A DNA stretch of 64,000 nucleotides from assembly GCF_001186365.1 (NCBI RefSeq), contig NZ_LDTZ01000016.1, forward strand, positions 310,001 to 374,000. The letters run 5' to 3'. Position 1 is the first letter of the stretch. Each line of letters opens with the position of its first letter. Positions 18,135 to 27,807 of this stretch are shown here, piece by piece. The position numbers and the translations under genes were made by a program. The notes under the pieces were generated by a model, which saw only the letters and a program-made list of their open reading frames with translations, did no database searches and was not told the DNA's origin. Source of the stretch: Gordonia jacobaea. Its GTDB lineage: Bacteria; Actinomycetota; Actinomycetes; Mycobacteriales; Mycobacteriaceae.

Positions 18135-19229
18135 CTAGCCGACGAGCCAGGCGTTCGGTGCGCAGACGAGCGGAACGTCGGCGCCGAGGGCGCGCAACAC
18201 GATCGACGTCGCGCGGGGCGAATAGCTCAGCGAGAAGTGGTCGGACGTGTCCTGGGGGCAGCCGTCCTGCAGCGTGATGTTGCGGGTGTTCTTGGTGCCC
18301 TTGGGGAAGAACGTGCTGGAGTAGGGGGTTGTCACCTCGTCGTAGCGGGTGCCGACGATCGTGTATCGGATGTCGCCGAGTGCGTAGACGCCGCCGCTGT
18401 TGAGGTTCTTCAGGAACGGCGAGTTGTAGATCTGCTGGGTTCCCGAGACTCCGACGCCGAGTGCGAGTGGTCCGAGGATGTCGACGCCGAGATCGTTGAT
18501 GGTGCGTCCGAGTGTGCCGATGCCGTTGAGCGTTGTGCCGTTGTTGGTCGCGCCGAGAGTCACGACGTTGGCGACCTTTGCGGCGCCGCCGTCGAATCGC
18601 AGGTACTGGCGAGTCGAGATCCCGCCCATCGAATGGCCAACCATGTCGACCTTGGCTGCGCCGGTGGATGCGAGCACCTTGTCGACGAAGGTCTTGATCT
18701 GGGTTGCCGACTTCACGATGTCGCCGGTCCCGTACACGCCGGGGAATGCTGCTGCTACGCCACCGCCTTGAGAGGGCGGCTGTATTCCGTAGTCGAGTGC
18801 GTAGACGCAGAAGCCTGCCTGCTGGAGCGCGGGGGAGATCATCGACCAGTTGCTGTAGGCGTTCTCCCACGTTCCGTGGACCAGGACGACAGGGTTGCGG
18901 CCGGCCCGGGGTTTGCACGACCAGTCATTCGCACCGGCGGGCGCCACGTCGGGATTCGACAGGCTGTGCGCGAAAGCCGCGGGGAACGTAGTCTGCTTCG
19001 GTCCGTTGCCGGTGGGGATGAGCCAGCGACTCTCGCCGTTGAGCAGGAAGGTCTCGGCGCGGGCCGGGGTGGGCGAGGCGTCGGAGATGTAGTCGGCGAG
19101 CTGTTGCTGAGGGGCGGCCGACGCGGTTCCTGCGGAGTTCGCGGCAAGCGAGACACATGCGGCGATCGCGGCGACAGCCGTCGTCAGCAGGCGAGTTCGG
19201 GAACGACGTCGATTCGACGATGTGGTCAC
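18135..19229 (-). CDS. Secreted lipase/esterase (alpha/beta hydrolase, lipase class 2-like)
   Basis: 364-residue exported hydrolase. A signal peptide (MTTSSNRRRSRTRLLTTAVAAI..., probable cleavage after TASA near residue 37) is followed by the oxyanion segment VVLVHGTWENAYSNW, the nucleophile elbow GHSMGG, and late Asp/His candidates (GTRYDEVTTPYSS and DTSDHFSLSY). Cysteine pairs are consistent with an extracellular enzyme. The family acts on acylglycerols or short-chain esters; the true substrate is unknown. It stands alone between the palindrome and narI, with its own promoter region on the narI side absent, so it may be read through from the nar operon (57-bp gap). Confidence 0.88.
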   Translation of the reverse strand: MTTSSNRRRSRTRLLTTAVAAIAACVSLAANSAGTASAAPQQQLADYISDASPTPARAETFLLNGESRWLIPTGNGPKQTTFPAAFAHSLSNPDVAPAGANDWSCKPRAGRNPVVLVHGTWENAYSNWSMISPALQQAGFCVYALDYGIQPPSQGGGVAAAFPGVYGTGDIVKSATQIKTFVDKVLASTGAAKVDMVGHSMGGISTRQYLRFDGGAAKVANVVTLGATNNGTTLNGIGTLGRTINDLGVDILGPLALGVGVSGTQQIYNSPFLKNLNSGGVYALGDIRYTIVGTRYDEVTTPYSSTFFPKGTKNTRNITLQDGCPQDTSDHFSLSYSPRATSIVLRALGADVPLVCAPNAWLVG

Positions 19230-19285
19230 GTGCGAACCTCTCAGCTAGGTGTTGCCGGTCATAGCGCAAGTGAGTGGAGCGTAGC

Positions 19286-20038
19286 TCACCGGTCGCGGTC
19301 CTTGACTCCCACCGGTTCCCAGCCTCGACGTGACGTGCGGTCACCGGGGGTGGGCAGTCGATCGCGACTGCGGTACACGATGTACGGCCGGAACAGGTAG
19401 TGGATCGGAGCGGTGAACATGTGCACGAGACGTGTGAACGGAACGAGTGCGAACAGGGCCAGACCGATCAGGACGTGCACGTGGAAGCGCAGTGGCGCTG
19501 CGTCCATTGCGCGAATGTCGGGTTGCAGCACGAAGATCGATCGGAACCACGGCGAGACGGTCTGGCGATAGTTGACCCCGGGTCCAGTGGGGTCCACTGC
19601 GCCGACAACTGTGATGTAGGTTCCCGCGATCAGCGCGCACACCAAGACCAGATACATCAGCTTGTCGTTGCGGGTCGTCGCCATGAACACCGGGCCGGTG
19701 GTGCGACGTCGATAGATGAGCAGGCCGATGCCCAGCAGTGTGGCCGCCGCCGCGAGCAGGCCGAAAAAGCCTGCGCCCCAGTGGTACATCGTCTCGGAGA
19801 CACCGAGTGCTTCGGTCCAGGACTGTGGGATGACCAGACCGACCGCGTGCCCGGCGATGACCACGAGGATGCCGTAGTGGAACATCGGTGAGGCAATCCG
19901 CAGCAACCGCGACTCGTAAAGCTCCGATGACCGCGTGGTCCAACCGAACTTGTCGTAGCGGTAGCGCCAGATGGTGCCACCGATGAGTATGAGCAGGACG
20001 ACGTATGGCAACACGCCCCAGAGGAATACGTCCATCAC
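19286..20038 (-). CDS. narI: Respiratory nitrate reductase gamma subunit (cytochrome b)
   Basis: 250-residue membrane subunit that takes electrons from menaquinol through two b haems and anchors NarGH. About five helices are visible. Haem ligands are present: His54 (PMFHYG), His64 (AGHAVG) and two late histidines (LRFHVHVLIG and RLVHMF). It is the last of the four nar genes, and its start overlaps the end of narJ by 4 bp (ATGA type). The C-terminus is extended by about 25 charged residues, common in actinobacteria. Confidence 0.96.
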   Translation of the reverse strand: MMDVFLWGVLPYVVLLILIGGTIWRYRYDKFGWTTRSSELYESRLLRIASPMFHYGILVVIAGHAVGLVIPQSWTEALGVSETMYHWGAGFFGLLAAAATLLGIGLLIYRRRTTGPVFMATTRNDKLMYLVLVCALIAGTYITVVGAVDPTGPGVNYRQTVSPWFRSIFVLQPDIRAMDAAPLRFHVHVLIGLALFALVPFTRLVHMFTAPIHYLFRPYIVYRSRDRLPTPGDRTSRRGWEPVGVKDRDR

Positions 20039-20697
20039 GCCTCACCTCTCGCATGTGTCGCGGTCAGCGGCAGTAGGCGCGAATCGTAGGGCTCGAGGCC
20101 AACGGCCTCGACGCCGAGCGCCGGCGTCATCGCGCGCGCAGCCTGTCGGTCCACCGGTGACTCGCCGGGCAGCGTCGAGCAGATCGCCGTGAGCACAGCC
20201 GTGTACGGAGATCGACGGTCTCGCAATGCGAATCGGATCAACTCGAGCGCTGGGCGATACTTCTCCAGAACCGCTTGTCCCGCGTCGGCGTCGACACGCG
20301 CCGCGAACTCCAGGACGATCGGCAGGTGGTCGGGCAACTCGCCGTGGAGGTCGACGACAAAGCCGCTGCTCCGATAGAGCGCTTTGAACTCGCCGAGCGC
20401 GGCTCCACGCCGTCGCGTGTCGCCATCGGTCCAGTACGAGAGATACAGCGTGTGCTTGCGTGACAGGTCGAATGTGTCGACGTAGTCGTCGACCAGGGTG
20501 GGAAGCGGCGTCGACTCGAGATGATCGACGAAGGTCAGCAGCTCACGAATGGAAGGGTGATCAGGCTGCTCACACAATGCCCTGCGCAGCAGCGAGATTC
20601 GGTCGATTAACTGATCGTCGGGATAACTCAGACACCACGACGAGACCTGCCGCGTCACGCGATGATCGGCGGCAGTCGTGCGGCGAGGCCACCTCAC
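20035..20697 (-). CDS. narJ: Nitrate reductase assembly chaperone NarJ
   Basis: 220-residue cytosolic chaperone (NarJ/TorD fold) needed for molybdenum cofactor insertion into NarG and for attachment to NarI; not part of the final enzyme. The all-helical sequence includes the diagnostic YVDTFDLSRKHTLYLSYWTDGDTRRRG segment, of which the TLYLSYWTDGDTRRRG part is especially conserved. It overlaps narH upstream and narI downstream by 4 bp each. Confidence 0.95.
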   Translation of the reverse strand: MRWPRRTTAADHRVTRQVSSWCLSYPDDQLIDRISLLRRALCEQPDHPSIRELLTFVDHLESTPLPTLVDDYVDTFDLSRKHTLYLSYWTDGDTRRRGAALGEFKALYRSSGFVVDLHGELPDHLPIVLEFAARVDADAGQAVLEKYRPALELIRFALRDRRSPYTAVLTAICSTLPGESPVDRQAARAMTPALGVEAVGLEPYDSRLLPLTATHARGEA

Positions 20698-22385
20698 GAC
20701 GACGCCTTCGAGTTGCTGCTGTCGCCGGATGCGGGGCGGTCGGGGAACAGCCCTTCGGGCGACCCGTTACCGTCCCAGTTCAGTAGGTTCGTGCGGTTGG
20801 CGAGGCGATGTGAGCTGGTCGCGGTGTCGGTCGTCTGGCGCTGCTTGAGCGCGTGAAAGGTCTCCACCGACACCGGAGTGGGGGTTCCGCTCGCTTCGCC
20901 GAAGGCGCCGGAGCCGTACATGCCGGGCCCGTCCTCGTAGTCGAGTGAGCACGCCATCTCGTCGAGCTGTTCGGCCTGCTCGAGATGGGCCGTCGGAATC
21001 ACATACCGCTCTTCGTATTTGGCGATCGCCATCAAGCGGTACATCTCGTAGACCTGCTCTTCGGACATACCGACAGAGGCGGGGATGTCGGGGTCGGGTT
21101 CGCGGCCGAGCGTGATGTCACGCATGTACGCGCGCATCGCCGCGAGTTTGCGCAGGACGCCATCTATTACTGCGGTGTCGCCCGCACTGAACAGTTCGGC
21201 GAGGTACTCCACGGGGATGCGCAATGCGTCGATCGCACCGAACAGGGTGCCCGCGTCCTCGGCGTCGTGGCCCTGCCCGCTGAGCAGGTCGACGATCGGC
21301 GACAACGGCGGCACGTACCAGACCATTGGCATGGTGCGGTATTCCGGGTGAAGCGGCAGAGCGACGCGGAACTCCTTGGCCAGCGCGTAAATTGGCGATC
21401 GACGTGCCGCGTCGAGCCAGTCCTCGGGAATGCCTTCGGCACGCGCCCCGGCGATCACGTCGGGATCGTTGGGGTCGAGGAGCAGGTCGAGTTGGGCCTC
21501 GTAGAGGTCGGTGTCGTTTGGTGTGGAGGCGGCTTCGGTGACAGCGTCGACGTCGTAGAGGAACAATCCGAGATACCGGAGTCTCCCGACGCACGTCTCG
21601 GAGCAGACGGTCGGTTGCCCGACCTCGATCCGCGGGTAGCAGAGAGTGCACTTCTCGGCCTTGCCCGTGCGGTGGTTGAAGTAGATCTTCTTGTACGGGC
21701 AGCCGGTGATGCATTGGCGCCACCCGCGACACCGGTCCTGGTCGACGAGGACGATACCGTCCTCGCTGCGCTTGTAGATGGCGCCCGACGGGCACGACGC
21801 CATGCATGAGGGATTCAGGCAATGCTCGCAGATGCGGGGCAGGTAGAACATGAACGTCTGCTCGAAGCTGAACTTGACGGCATCTTCTGATTCACGACGC
21901 AGCTTCTCGACGATTGGATCGAGCCCGCCCAATTCCGGTGCGCCACCTAGGTCGTCGTCCCAGTTCGCCGACCATGTGACCTTCGTGTCGTCACCGGTGA
22001 GCAGCGATTTCGGGCGCGCGACAGGGAAGTCGTCGCCGAGTGGGGCGTCGACGAGCATCTGGTAGTCGTAGGTCCACGGCTCGTAATAGTCGTAGATGGT
22101 CGGTTGAACGGGACTTGCGAACAGCGTCAACAACTTCTGCATCCGACCGCCGGTGCGAAGTCTCAACTTGCCCTTGCCGTTCAGATGCCAGCCGCCACGC
22201 CATTTCTCCTGATCCTCATAGCGTCGTGGATACCCTTGTCCCGGGCGGGTTTCGACGTTGTTGAACCAGACGTACTCGGTGCCTGCCCTGTTGGTCCACG
22301 CCTGTTTGCATGTGACCGAGCAAGTGTGGCAGCCGATGCATTTGTCGAGGTTCATCACCATCCCGACCTGAGCCATCACCCGCAT
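20694..22385 (-). CDS. narH: Respiratory nitrate reductase beta subunit (Fe-S)
   Basis: 563 residues carrying the electron-transfer clusters. Ligand groups: CIGCHTCSVTC near the N-terminus, CEHCLNPSCMASCP, then CRGWRQCITGCP, where Trp replaces a cysteine as in all NarH and gives the [3Fe-4S] cluster, and CTLCYPRIE with CSETC. The length is longer than E. coli NarH (512) because of a Ser/Asn-rich C-terminal tail. ATG 22385 overlaps the narG stop; ATG 22376 (MAQVGMVMNLDKC) may be the real start. Confidence 0.96.
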   Translation of the reverse strand: MRVMAQVGMVMNLDKCIGCHTCSVTCKQAWTNRAGTEYVWFNNVETRPGQGYPRRYEDQEKWRGGWHLNGKGKLRLRTGGRMQKLLTLFASPVQPTIYDYYEPWTYDYQMLVDAPLGDDFPVARPKSLLTGDDTKVTWSANWDDDLGGAPELGGLDPIVEKLRRESEDAVKFSFEQTFMFYLPRICEHCLNPSCMASCPSGAIYKRSEDGIVLVDQDRCRGWRQCITGCPYKKIYFNHRTGKAEKCTLCYPRIEVGQPTVCSETCVGRLRYLGLFLYDVDAVTEAASTPNDTDLYEAQLDLLLDPNDPDVIAGARAEGIPEDWLDAARRSPIYALAKEFRVALPLHPEYRTMPMVWYVPPLSPIVDLLSGQGHDAEDAGTLFGAIDALRIPVEYLAELFSAGDTAVIDGVLRKLAAMRAYMRDITLGREPDPDIPASVGMSEEQVYEMYRLMAIAKYEERYVIPTAHLEQAEQLDEMACSLDYEDGPGMYGSGAFGEASGTPTPVSVETFHALKQRQTTDTATSSHRLANRTNLLNWDGNGSPEGLFPDRPASGDSSNSKASS

Positions 22386-25300
22386 CAGTACGTCACCTCC
22401 TGGCTGCGCTTACGGATCGTCGACACCATGTCGCGCTGGTTCCCGGCGGGACCGAGATAGTTGAACGCATAAGACAATTGGGCGTATCCGCCGATCAGGT
22501 GAGTAGGTTTGACGAGGAGTCGGGTTGCCGAGTTGTGTATTCCACCCCGACGACCGGTTGCCTCCGATTTCGGGACGTCGATCGTGCGTTCCTGCGCGTG
22601 GTGAACATAGACGACTCCGGCGGGCATGCGATGGCTGACGATTGCCCTGCACACCACGACGCCGTTGGCGTTGACGCATTCGATCCACTCGTTGTCGTGC
22701 ACGTCGATTGCTGCGGCATCGTCGGGACTCAGCCACGCCGTCGGACCGCCACGGGACAGTGACAGCATCAGGAGGTTGTCCTGGTACTCCGAATGAATGG
22801 ACCACTTCGAGTGGGGCGTCAGGTATCTCACGGTGATCTGCTGCGCGCCGTCAGGGCCGAGTCGTGGCTCGCCGAACAACCGATGCATGTCCAGTGGCGG
22901 TCGATAGATGGGCATCGATTCGCCGACGTCGATCATCCAATCGTGGTCGAGGTAGAAGTGCATGCGACCGGTGAGAGTGTGAAATGGCTTGAGGCGCTCG
23001 ATGTTCACGGTGAACGGGGCGTATCGCCTACCGCCGGTTTCCGACCCGGACCACTCCGGCGAGGTGAACACCGGAACCGGGGCCTGTTGGGTGTCGGCGA
23101 AGCTGATGTGCTTGTCGGCGTTGCCTTCTGCGAGGTCGTCGAGTGTCTTTCCGACCCGCTTCTGAAGTTTCTCGAAGCCCTGGACGGCGAGAGTGCCGTT
23201 CGTGGTCCCGGAGAACCGCAGAATTGCCTCGGCGAGTTTCGCATCGGTATCGATCGCCGGCCGACCGTCGCCCGCACCGCCGAGCATCACCCCGTTGCTG
23301 TCTGCCAGAATCTTCGTCTGTTCGGCGACATCGTAGGCGACTGATTTGGTGGCGAAGCCGAGTGTATCGGCGAGTGGGCCGACAGTCGCGAGCTTGTCGG
23401 CGATCGCGGTGTAGTCGCGTTCCACCACTGCGAACGCAGGCATGTTCTTTCCCGGATGGCCGACCGTCGTCGACCGGTGCCAGTCGTCGACGGTGCCCTT
23501 GGGTTGCGCTGTCTCACCGGGAGTGTCGTGCTGCATGGGGGTGCTGACGAGATCGTGCCGCACACCGAGGTGCGTCTTCGCCTGCTCGGAGAACGCGGCG
23601 GCGAGGCGGTGGAAGAGATCGAAGTCGGTCTTCGCTTCCCACGGAGGATCGATGGCGGGGGAGAAGGCGTGCACGAAGGGGTGCATGTCCGTCGACGACA
23701 AATCGTTCTTCTCGTACCAGGTGGCTGCGGGCAGGATGATGTCGGACAGCAGCGTCGTCGACGTCATGCGAAAGTCCGCCGATAGCAGCAGATCCAGCTT
23801 GCCCTCCGGCGCTTTCTCATGCCACCGAACGTCTTTGGGTCGGGGAGTGTCGGCTGATTCGACACCGAGCACATTGTTGTGTGTTCCCAGTAGGTTTCGT
23901 AGGAAGTACTCGTTGCCCTTTGCCGACGATCCCATGAGATTCGACCGCCACAGAACCAGCGTCCGTGGCCAGTTCTCCGGGGCGTCGACGTCGCTGATCG
24001 ACGGCGTCAGTGTGCCGTCGGAAAGATGTTGTGCCACATAGCTCGACGCGGAGTCGGCATCGCCGCTGTCGACGGCTTGGCGTGCGTCGTCTGCGACGTC
24101 GAGCGGATTGCGATCGAACTGCGGATAGAACGGCATCCAGCCGAGCCGCGCCGATTGCGCGATGGCGTCGGCGGTGTGTTCGTGGTCGAGCGTGCCGCGC
24201 GACAGCGGAGATGCCAGTGACGCGGCTGAATAGCCGTCGTTGCGCCATTGGTCGGTGTGCATGTACCAGTACGACGTACCCGTCATGGTGCGAGGCGGTC
24301 GGCTCCAGTCGAGTCCGTTGGCCAATGACATCCATCCCGTGATCGGGCGGCATTTCTCCTGTCCCACGTAATGCGCCCAGCCACCGCCGTTGCGCCCCAT
24401 GCAGCCGGTCAGGATCAACAGCGAGAGAATGGCCCGATAGGTGGCGTCGCCGTGGAACCACTGGCAGATCCCGGCTCCCATGATGATCATCGATCGTCCG
24501 CCTGAATCGACTGCATTGGTGGCGAATTCGCGCGCAACCCGGATCGCTGCCTCCGCAGGCACGCTGGTGATCTCCGCCTGCCAGGCAGGCGTGTAGGGGG
24601 TCGACGCGTCGTCGTAGCCGGACGGCCACTCGCCGGGCATTCGGTCACGATGCACCCCGTACTGCGCGAGCATGAGGTCGAAGACCGTGGTGACTCGGTG
24701 GCCATCGATGACGGTGGTCGGCACACCTCGACGTAGCACCGAACCGCTGCCATCCGGGGCGTCGAAAGCCGGCAAAGCGATCTCGACGAGTTGGGCGTCG
24801 TCGCGACCGACAAGGGTCAACGCCGGTGTGATTCCCTCGAGGTCGAGGTTCCATCTGCCCTCGCCCGCGGCAGAGCGGCGAAAGCCAAGCGAGCCGTTGG
24901 GAACCGTGGCTGCTCCGGTCTGCTCGTCGAGTACCACGGTCTTCCACACGGCGTCGGAGTCGTTCTCATCGGCTCCCGCCAACTCATCTGCGGTCAGGAA
25001 CTTGCCTGCGACGAGGCCGTGTTCGTGTTGCTCGACGTGCACCAGGAAGGGAAGGTCGGAGTAGGAGCGCACGTACTCGTCGAAGAACTCGGTGGTGTTC
25101 GCGACGAAGAACTCCGACAGGATGACGTGCCCCATCGCCATGGCCAGGGCGGCGTCGGTACCTGCTTGTGCCGGTAGCCATTCGTCGGCGAATTTGGTGT
25201 TGTCGGCGTAGTCGGGGCTGACCGATACGACTTTGGTGCCGCGATAGCGGACCTCCGCCATCCAATGCGCGTCAGGAGTTCGGGTGACCGGGACGTTGGA

Positions 25301-26092
25301 GCCCCACATCATCAGATACGACGCATCCCACCAGTCACCGGACTCCGGGACGTCGGTCTGATCGCCGAAGACCTGTGGGCTCGCGACGGGCAGGTCGGCG
25401 TACCAGTCGTAGAACGACGTCATCACCCCGCCGATCAACTGGATGAAGCGCGTCCCCACGCAATGCGACACCATCGACATCGCCGGAATCGGTGAGAAAC
25501 CGGAGCATCGGTCGGGGCCGTAGGTCTTGATCGTGTGCACGTGGGCGGCCGCAGCCATCTCGATGGCCTCGTCCCAACTCACGCGGACGAGGCCGCCCTT
25601 ACCGCGAGCCTGCTGATACGACTTGCGGCGCAACGGATCTCCGACGACGTCGGCCCATGCCAGCACGGGATCGCCGGTCTTTTCCTTGGCGGCTCGGTAC
25701 ATCTCGACCAGAACTCCGCGCGCGTATGGGTAGCGAACCCGCGTCGGCGAGTATGTGTACCAGGAGAATGCTGCGCCACGTGGACAGCCGCGGGGCTCGT
25801 ATTCCGGACGATCCGGACCGACCGACGGATAGTCGGTTTCCTGAGTCTCCCAGGTGATGATGCCGTCTTTGACGTAAACCTTCCATGAACACGATCCGGT
25901 GCAGTTGACACCGTGGGTCGACCGCACGATCTTGTCGTGGTTCCACCGATCGCGGTAGAAGACGTCGCCGGATCGGCCGCCGTCACGGAAAACGACTCTC
26001 CCGTCGGAAGTTTCGTCCCAACGGGTAAAGAATTTGCCGATATTGAGCAGGGCTGTGGCTGCATCGCCCTGAACTGCAGTAGATCGGGCCAT
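22385..26092 (-). CDS. narG: Respiratory nitrate reductase alpha subunit (molybdenum)
   Basis: 1,235-residue catalytic subunit reducing nitrate to nitrite on the cytoplasmic face. The FS0 cluster ligands are seen as His in STHGVNCTGSCSW plus the two Cys, with RGCPRGA further on. The Mo-bis-MGD region contains YDWYADLPVASPQ with the conserved Asp expected to bind Mo, and GDQTDVPESGDWW. ATG 26092 (MARSTAVQGD) is chosen; the frame runs back to 26143 but adds only MRRRNHTPSPFHPYGEF. No Tat signal is seen, as expected. It is the first gene of narGHJI; no narK-type porter is in the window, but a TehA-like channel is divergent from it. Confidence 0.97.
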   Translation of the reverse strand: MARSTAVQGDAATALLNIGKFFTRWDETSDGRVVFRDGGRSGDVFYRDRWNHDKIVRSTHGVNCTGSCSWKVYVKDGIITWETQETDYPSVGPDRPEYEPRGCPRGAAFSWYTYSPTRVRYPYARGVLVEMYRAAKEKTGDPVLAWADVVGDPLRRKSYQQARGKGGLVRVSWDEAIEMAAAAHVHTIKTYGPDRCSGFSPIPAMSMVSHCVGTRFIQLIGGVMTSFYDWYADLPVASPQVFGDQTDVPESGDWWDASYLMMWGSNVPVTRTPDAHWMAEVRYRGTKVVSVSPDYADNTKFADEWLPAQAGTDAALAMAMGHVILSEFFVANTTEFFDEYVRSYSDLPFLVHVEQHEHGLVAGKFLTADELAGADENDSDAVWKTVVLDEQTGAATVPNGSLGFRRSAAGEGRWNLDLEGITPALTLVGRDDAQLVEIALPAFDAPDGSGSVLRRGVPTTVIDGHRVTTVFDLMLAQYGVHRDRMPGEWPSGYDDASTPYTPAWQAEITSVPAEAAIRVAREFATNAVDSGGRSMIIMGAGICQWFHGDATYRAILSLLILTGCMGRNGGGWAHYVGQEKCRPITGWMSLANGLDWSRPPRTMTGTSYWYMHTDQWRNDGYSAASLASPLSRGTLDHEHTADAIAQSARLGWMPFYPQFDRNPLDVADDARQAVDSGDADSASSYVAQHLSDGTLTPSISDVDAPENWPRTLVLWRSNLMGSSAKGNEYFLRNLLGTHNNVLGVESADTPRPKDVRWHEKAPEGKLDLLLSADFRMTSTTLLSDIILPAATWYEKNDLSSTDMHPFVHAFSPAIDPPWEAKTDFDLFHRLAAAFSEQAKTHLGVRHDLVSTPMQHDTPGETAQPKGTVDDWHRSTTVGHPGKNMPAFAVVERDYTAIADKLATVGPLADTLGFATKSVAYDVAEQTKILADSNGVMLGGAGDGRPAIDTDAKLAEAILRFSGTTNGTLAVQGFEKLQKRVGKTLDDLAEGNADKHISFADTQQAPVPVFTSPEWSGSETGGRRYAPFTVNIERLKPFHTLTGRMHFYLDHDWMIDVGESMPIYRPPLDMHRLFGEPRLGPDGAQQITVRYLTPHSKWSIHSEYQDNLLMLSLSRGGPTAWLSPDDAAAIDVHDNEWIECVNANGVVVCRAIVSHRMPAGVVYVHHAQERTIDVPKSEATGRRGGIHNSATRLLVKPTHLIGGYAQLSYAFNYLGPAGNQRDMVSTIRKRSQEVTY

Positions 26093-26274
26093 GAATTCAC
26101 CATACGGATGAAAAGGTGAGGGTGTGTGGTTTCGTCGCCGCATAGCCGAAGCGGCTCGGCTGAGGCGTCGACACGCGGCCGGACGTTATCGCCGAGTGCT
26201 CCGCGTGTTTCGATTGGGTATAGACATTCGCAATGTGTAGGTCCTTGTGTCTCAACGTGAAAAGGTCGGTCAGT
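26093..26274. promoter_or_regulatory. Divergent narG / TehA-like intergenic region
   Basis: About 180 bp holding both promoters. I found no FNR-type TTGAT-N4-ATCAA site. A weak dyad ATTG-N14-CAAT (around 26213-26234) is present but not a recognised operator. Confidence 0.35.
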
Positions 26275-27414
26275 GTGAACGTTTCGCGTGCGGTATCGCC
26301 CGATTCGCCCACCCGTCTCCGACGACGCGTACCGCACGCGAGCCTTGGCCAGTTCACTTTCGTCATGGCGACCGGCATCGTGTCGACGGCAATGCACAAT
26401 GCCGCGTCGCTCGGTAGTGGCACCTACGCCACTCTGGCCAATCTCATTTCGGCGATTCTCTTTGCTTTCGCTGTGGTCGGATATGTCGCGTTGACCGTGT
26501 TCACAATTGCCGGGTGGTTCACCGGTTCGGGCGTGGTCAACGAGGTGCGGCGCGAGATCGCGACCGACGGGTTCACCGTGTTGGCCTTCACCGCGGCGAG
26601 CGGGGTGCTTGCGGCGCGATCGTTGGCGGCGGGAAGTACTTGGGCCGCAGTCACATTTGCTGTGGTCGCACTCGTGTCGTGGGTGATACTCGGCTACACC
26701 GCGGTGATCGCCGCGTTCTTCAGCGCCGCGCAGTCGCGGGAGCATCCCCCGGCGCCGACGACCCCGCTGCCCTGGACACACGTCAACGGCACCTGGTTTC
26801 TGATGGTCGTCGGAACCCAGTCGATTGCTGTGGCATTCGGGGCGCTCGCGGCCAAAGAGCGTGTCGACTGGTATGCGGTCGTTGCCGCACTGTGGTGGGG
26901 GACCGGTGTGCTGATACTGGTCGTGATGGCGGTGCTGGTCGCCGCGCGGCTGATCATCATCGGCCTGTCGGCGGACGACGAGGTCGCCCCCTACTGGGTG
27001 TTCATGGGTGCAGGCGCGATTTCGGTGCTCGCCGGTGCAGAGGTTCTCGGTGTGGGCGCCATGCAGCGGCTGGTCTCGCACGACGTCGTCGGAACGCTCT
27101 GTCTGTTGGGTTGGATCTTCGGGACGTGGTTGATACCGCTGCTCGTCGCACTGATGATCTGGCACGCGCGCAGGCCGGGTACCAATTCGGGATTTCGCAC
27201 CGCGTTGTGGTCGATCGTGTTCCCCATCGGCATGTGGGGGGTGGCCAGCAGACAGTTGGGGATCGCCTGGCAGGTCTCGTGGATCAAGACCATGGGTACC
27301 TGGGAGGCGTGGGTGGCGCTGCTGATCTGGGTGATCGTCTTCGTCGGGATGGCGCGATGGTGGTGGCGATGGCTCGGAGCGCGACGTTCGGAGACTAGTT
27401 CGCCAGCACGGTGA
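26275..27414 (+). CDS. TehA/SLAC1-family anion channel or C4-dicarboxylate transporter
   Basis: 379-residue integral membrane protein with about ten hydrophobic helices and the family opening FTFVMATGIVSTAMH, as in tellurite-resistance/dicarboxylate transporters (SLAC1/TehA, voltage-dependent anion channels). Helices are recognisable through WVALLIWVIVFVGMARWWW. GTG 26275 is chosen for AAAAGG seven bases before; ATG 26233 is the upstream alternative. Being divergent from narG suggests, but does not show, a role in nitrate or nitrite movement. Its 3' end overlaps the convergent cupin gene by 20 bp. Confidence 0.82.
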   Translation: MNVSRAVSPDSPTRLRRRVPHASLGQFTFVMATGIVSTAMHNAASLGSGTYATLANLISAILFAFAVVGYVALTVFTIAGWFTGSGVVNEVRREIATDGFTVLAFTAASGVLAARSLAAGSTWAAVTFAVVALVSWVILGYTAVIAAFFSAAQSREHPPAPTTPLPWTHVNGTWFLMVVGTQSIAVAFGALAAKERVDWYAVVAALWWGTGVLILVVMAVLVAARLIIIGLSADDEVAPYWVFMGAGAISVLAGAEVLGVGAMQRLVSHDVVGTLCLLGWIFGTWLIPLLVALMIWHARRPGTNSGFRTALWSIVFPIGMWGVASRQLGIAWQVSWIKTMGTWEAWVALLIWVIVFVGMARWWWRWLGARRSETSSPAR

Positions 27415-27724
27415 GCAGTACCGCCGAGTCCTCGTTGGCCCGGAGATTGTGTCGGGCGTCGGGAATGGTGATGAGGTCGCCGGCCACGCCGTGCCACTCG
27501 TCGGCGCCCGCGGTGAGCGTCACGTCGCCGCGGAGCACCTGAAGCGTCGCTTCGCCGGGGCTCTGGTGCTCGCCGAGTTCGGTGGAGGCCGCCAATGCGA
27601 TCACGGTTTGGCGCAGGTGCCGCGCCGAGTTGCCGTGCAGCGTGTGCCCAGCGCGGCGACTGTGCGCGTCGCGCGCCGTGGCGATGAGTTCGTCAACGAG
27701 GGCTGGGAGTCGCGTGGTGTCCAT
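27395..27724 (-). CDS. Small cupin-domain protein
   Basis: 109 residues forming a single cupin barrel. Metal-ligand candidates are visible: ELGEHQSPGEATLQVLRGDVTLT (His, Glu) and IPDARHNLRANEDSAVLLTV (His). Proteins of this type bind small ligands or act as isomerases or regulators; function unknown. The helical N-terminus (MDTTRLPALVDELIATARD) is common in actinobacterial homologues. Its 3' end overlaps the channel gene on the other strand. Confidence 0.8.
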   Translation of the reverse strand: MDTTRLPALVDELIATARDAHSRRAGHTLHGNSARHLRQTVIALAASTELGEHQSPGEATLQVLRGDVTLTAGADEWHGVAGDLITIPDARHNLRANEDSAVLLTVLAN

Positions 27725-27807
27725 GTCTCACGATTGCACGCCCCGCCCGGCGGCGGGTGGCATTGGAGGGCCGCGCCGCCGCGGACTCAGCAGATCCCCA
27801 TGCGCTT

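Noticed and set aside
25579..27165. 528-codon minus-strand frame across narG start and the TehA-like gene
   Set aside because: Low-complexity His/Arg/Gln-rich sequence without domains; antisense shadow of two clear genes.
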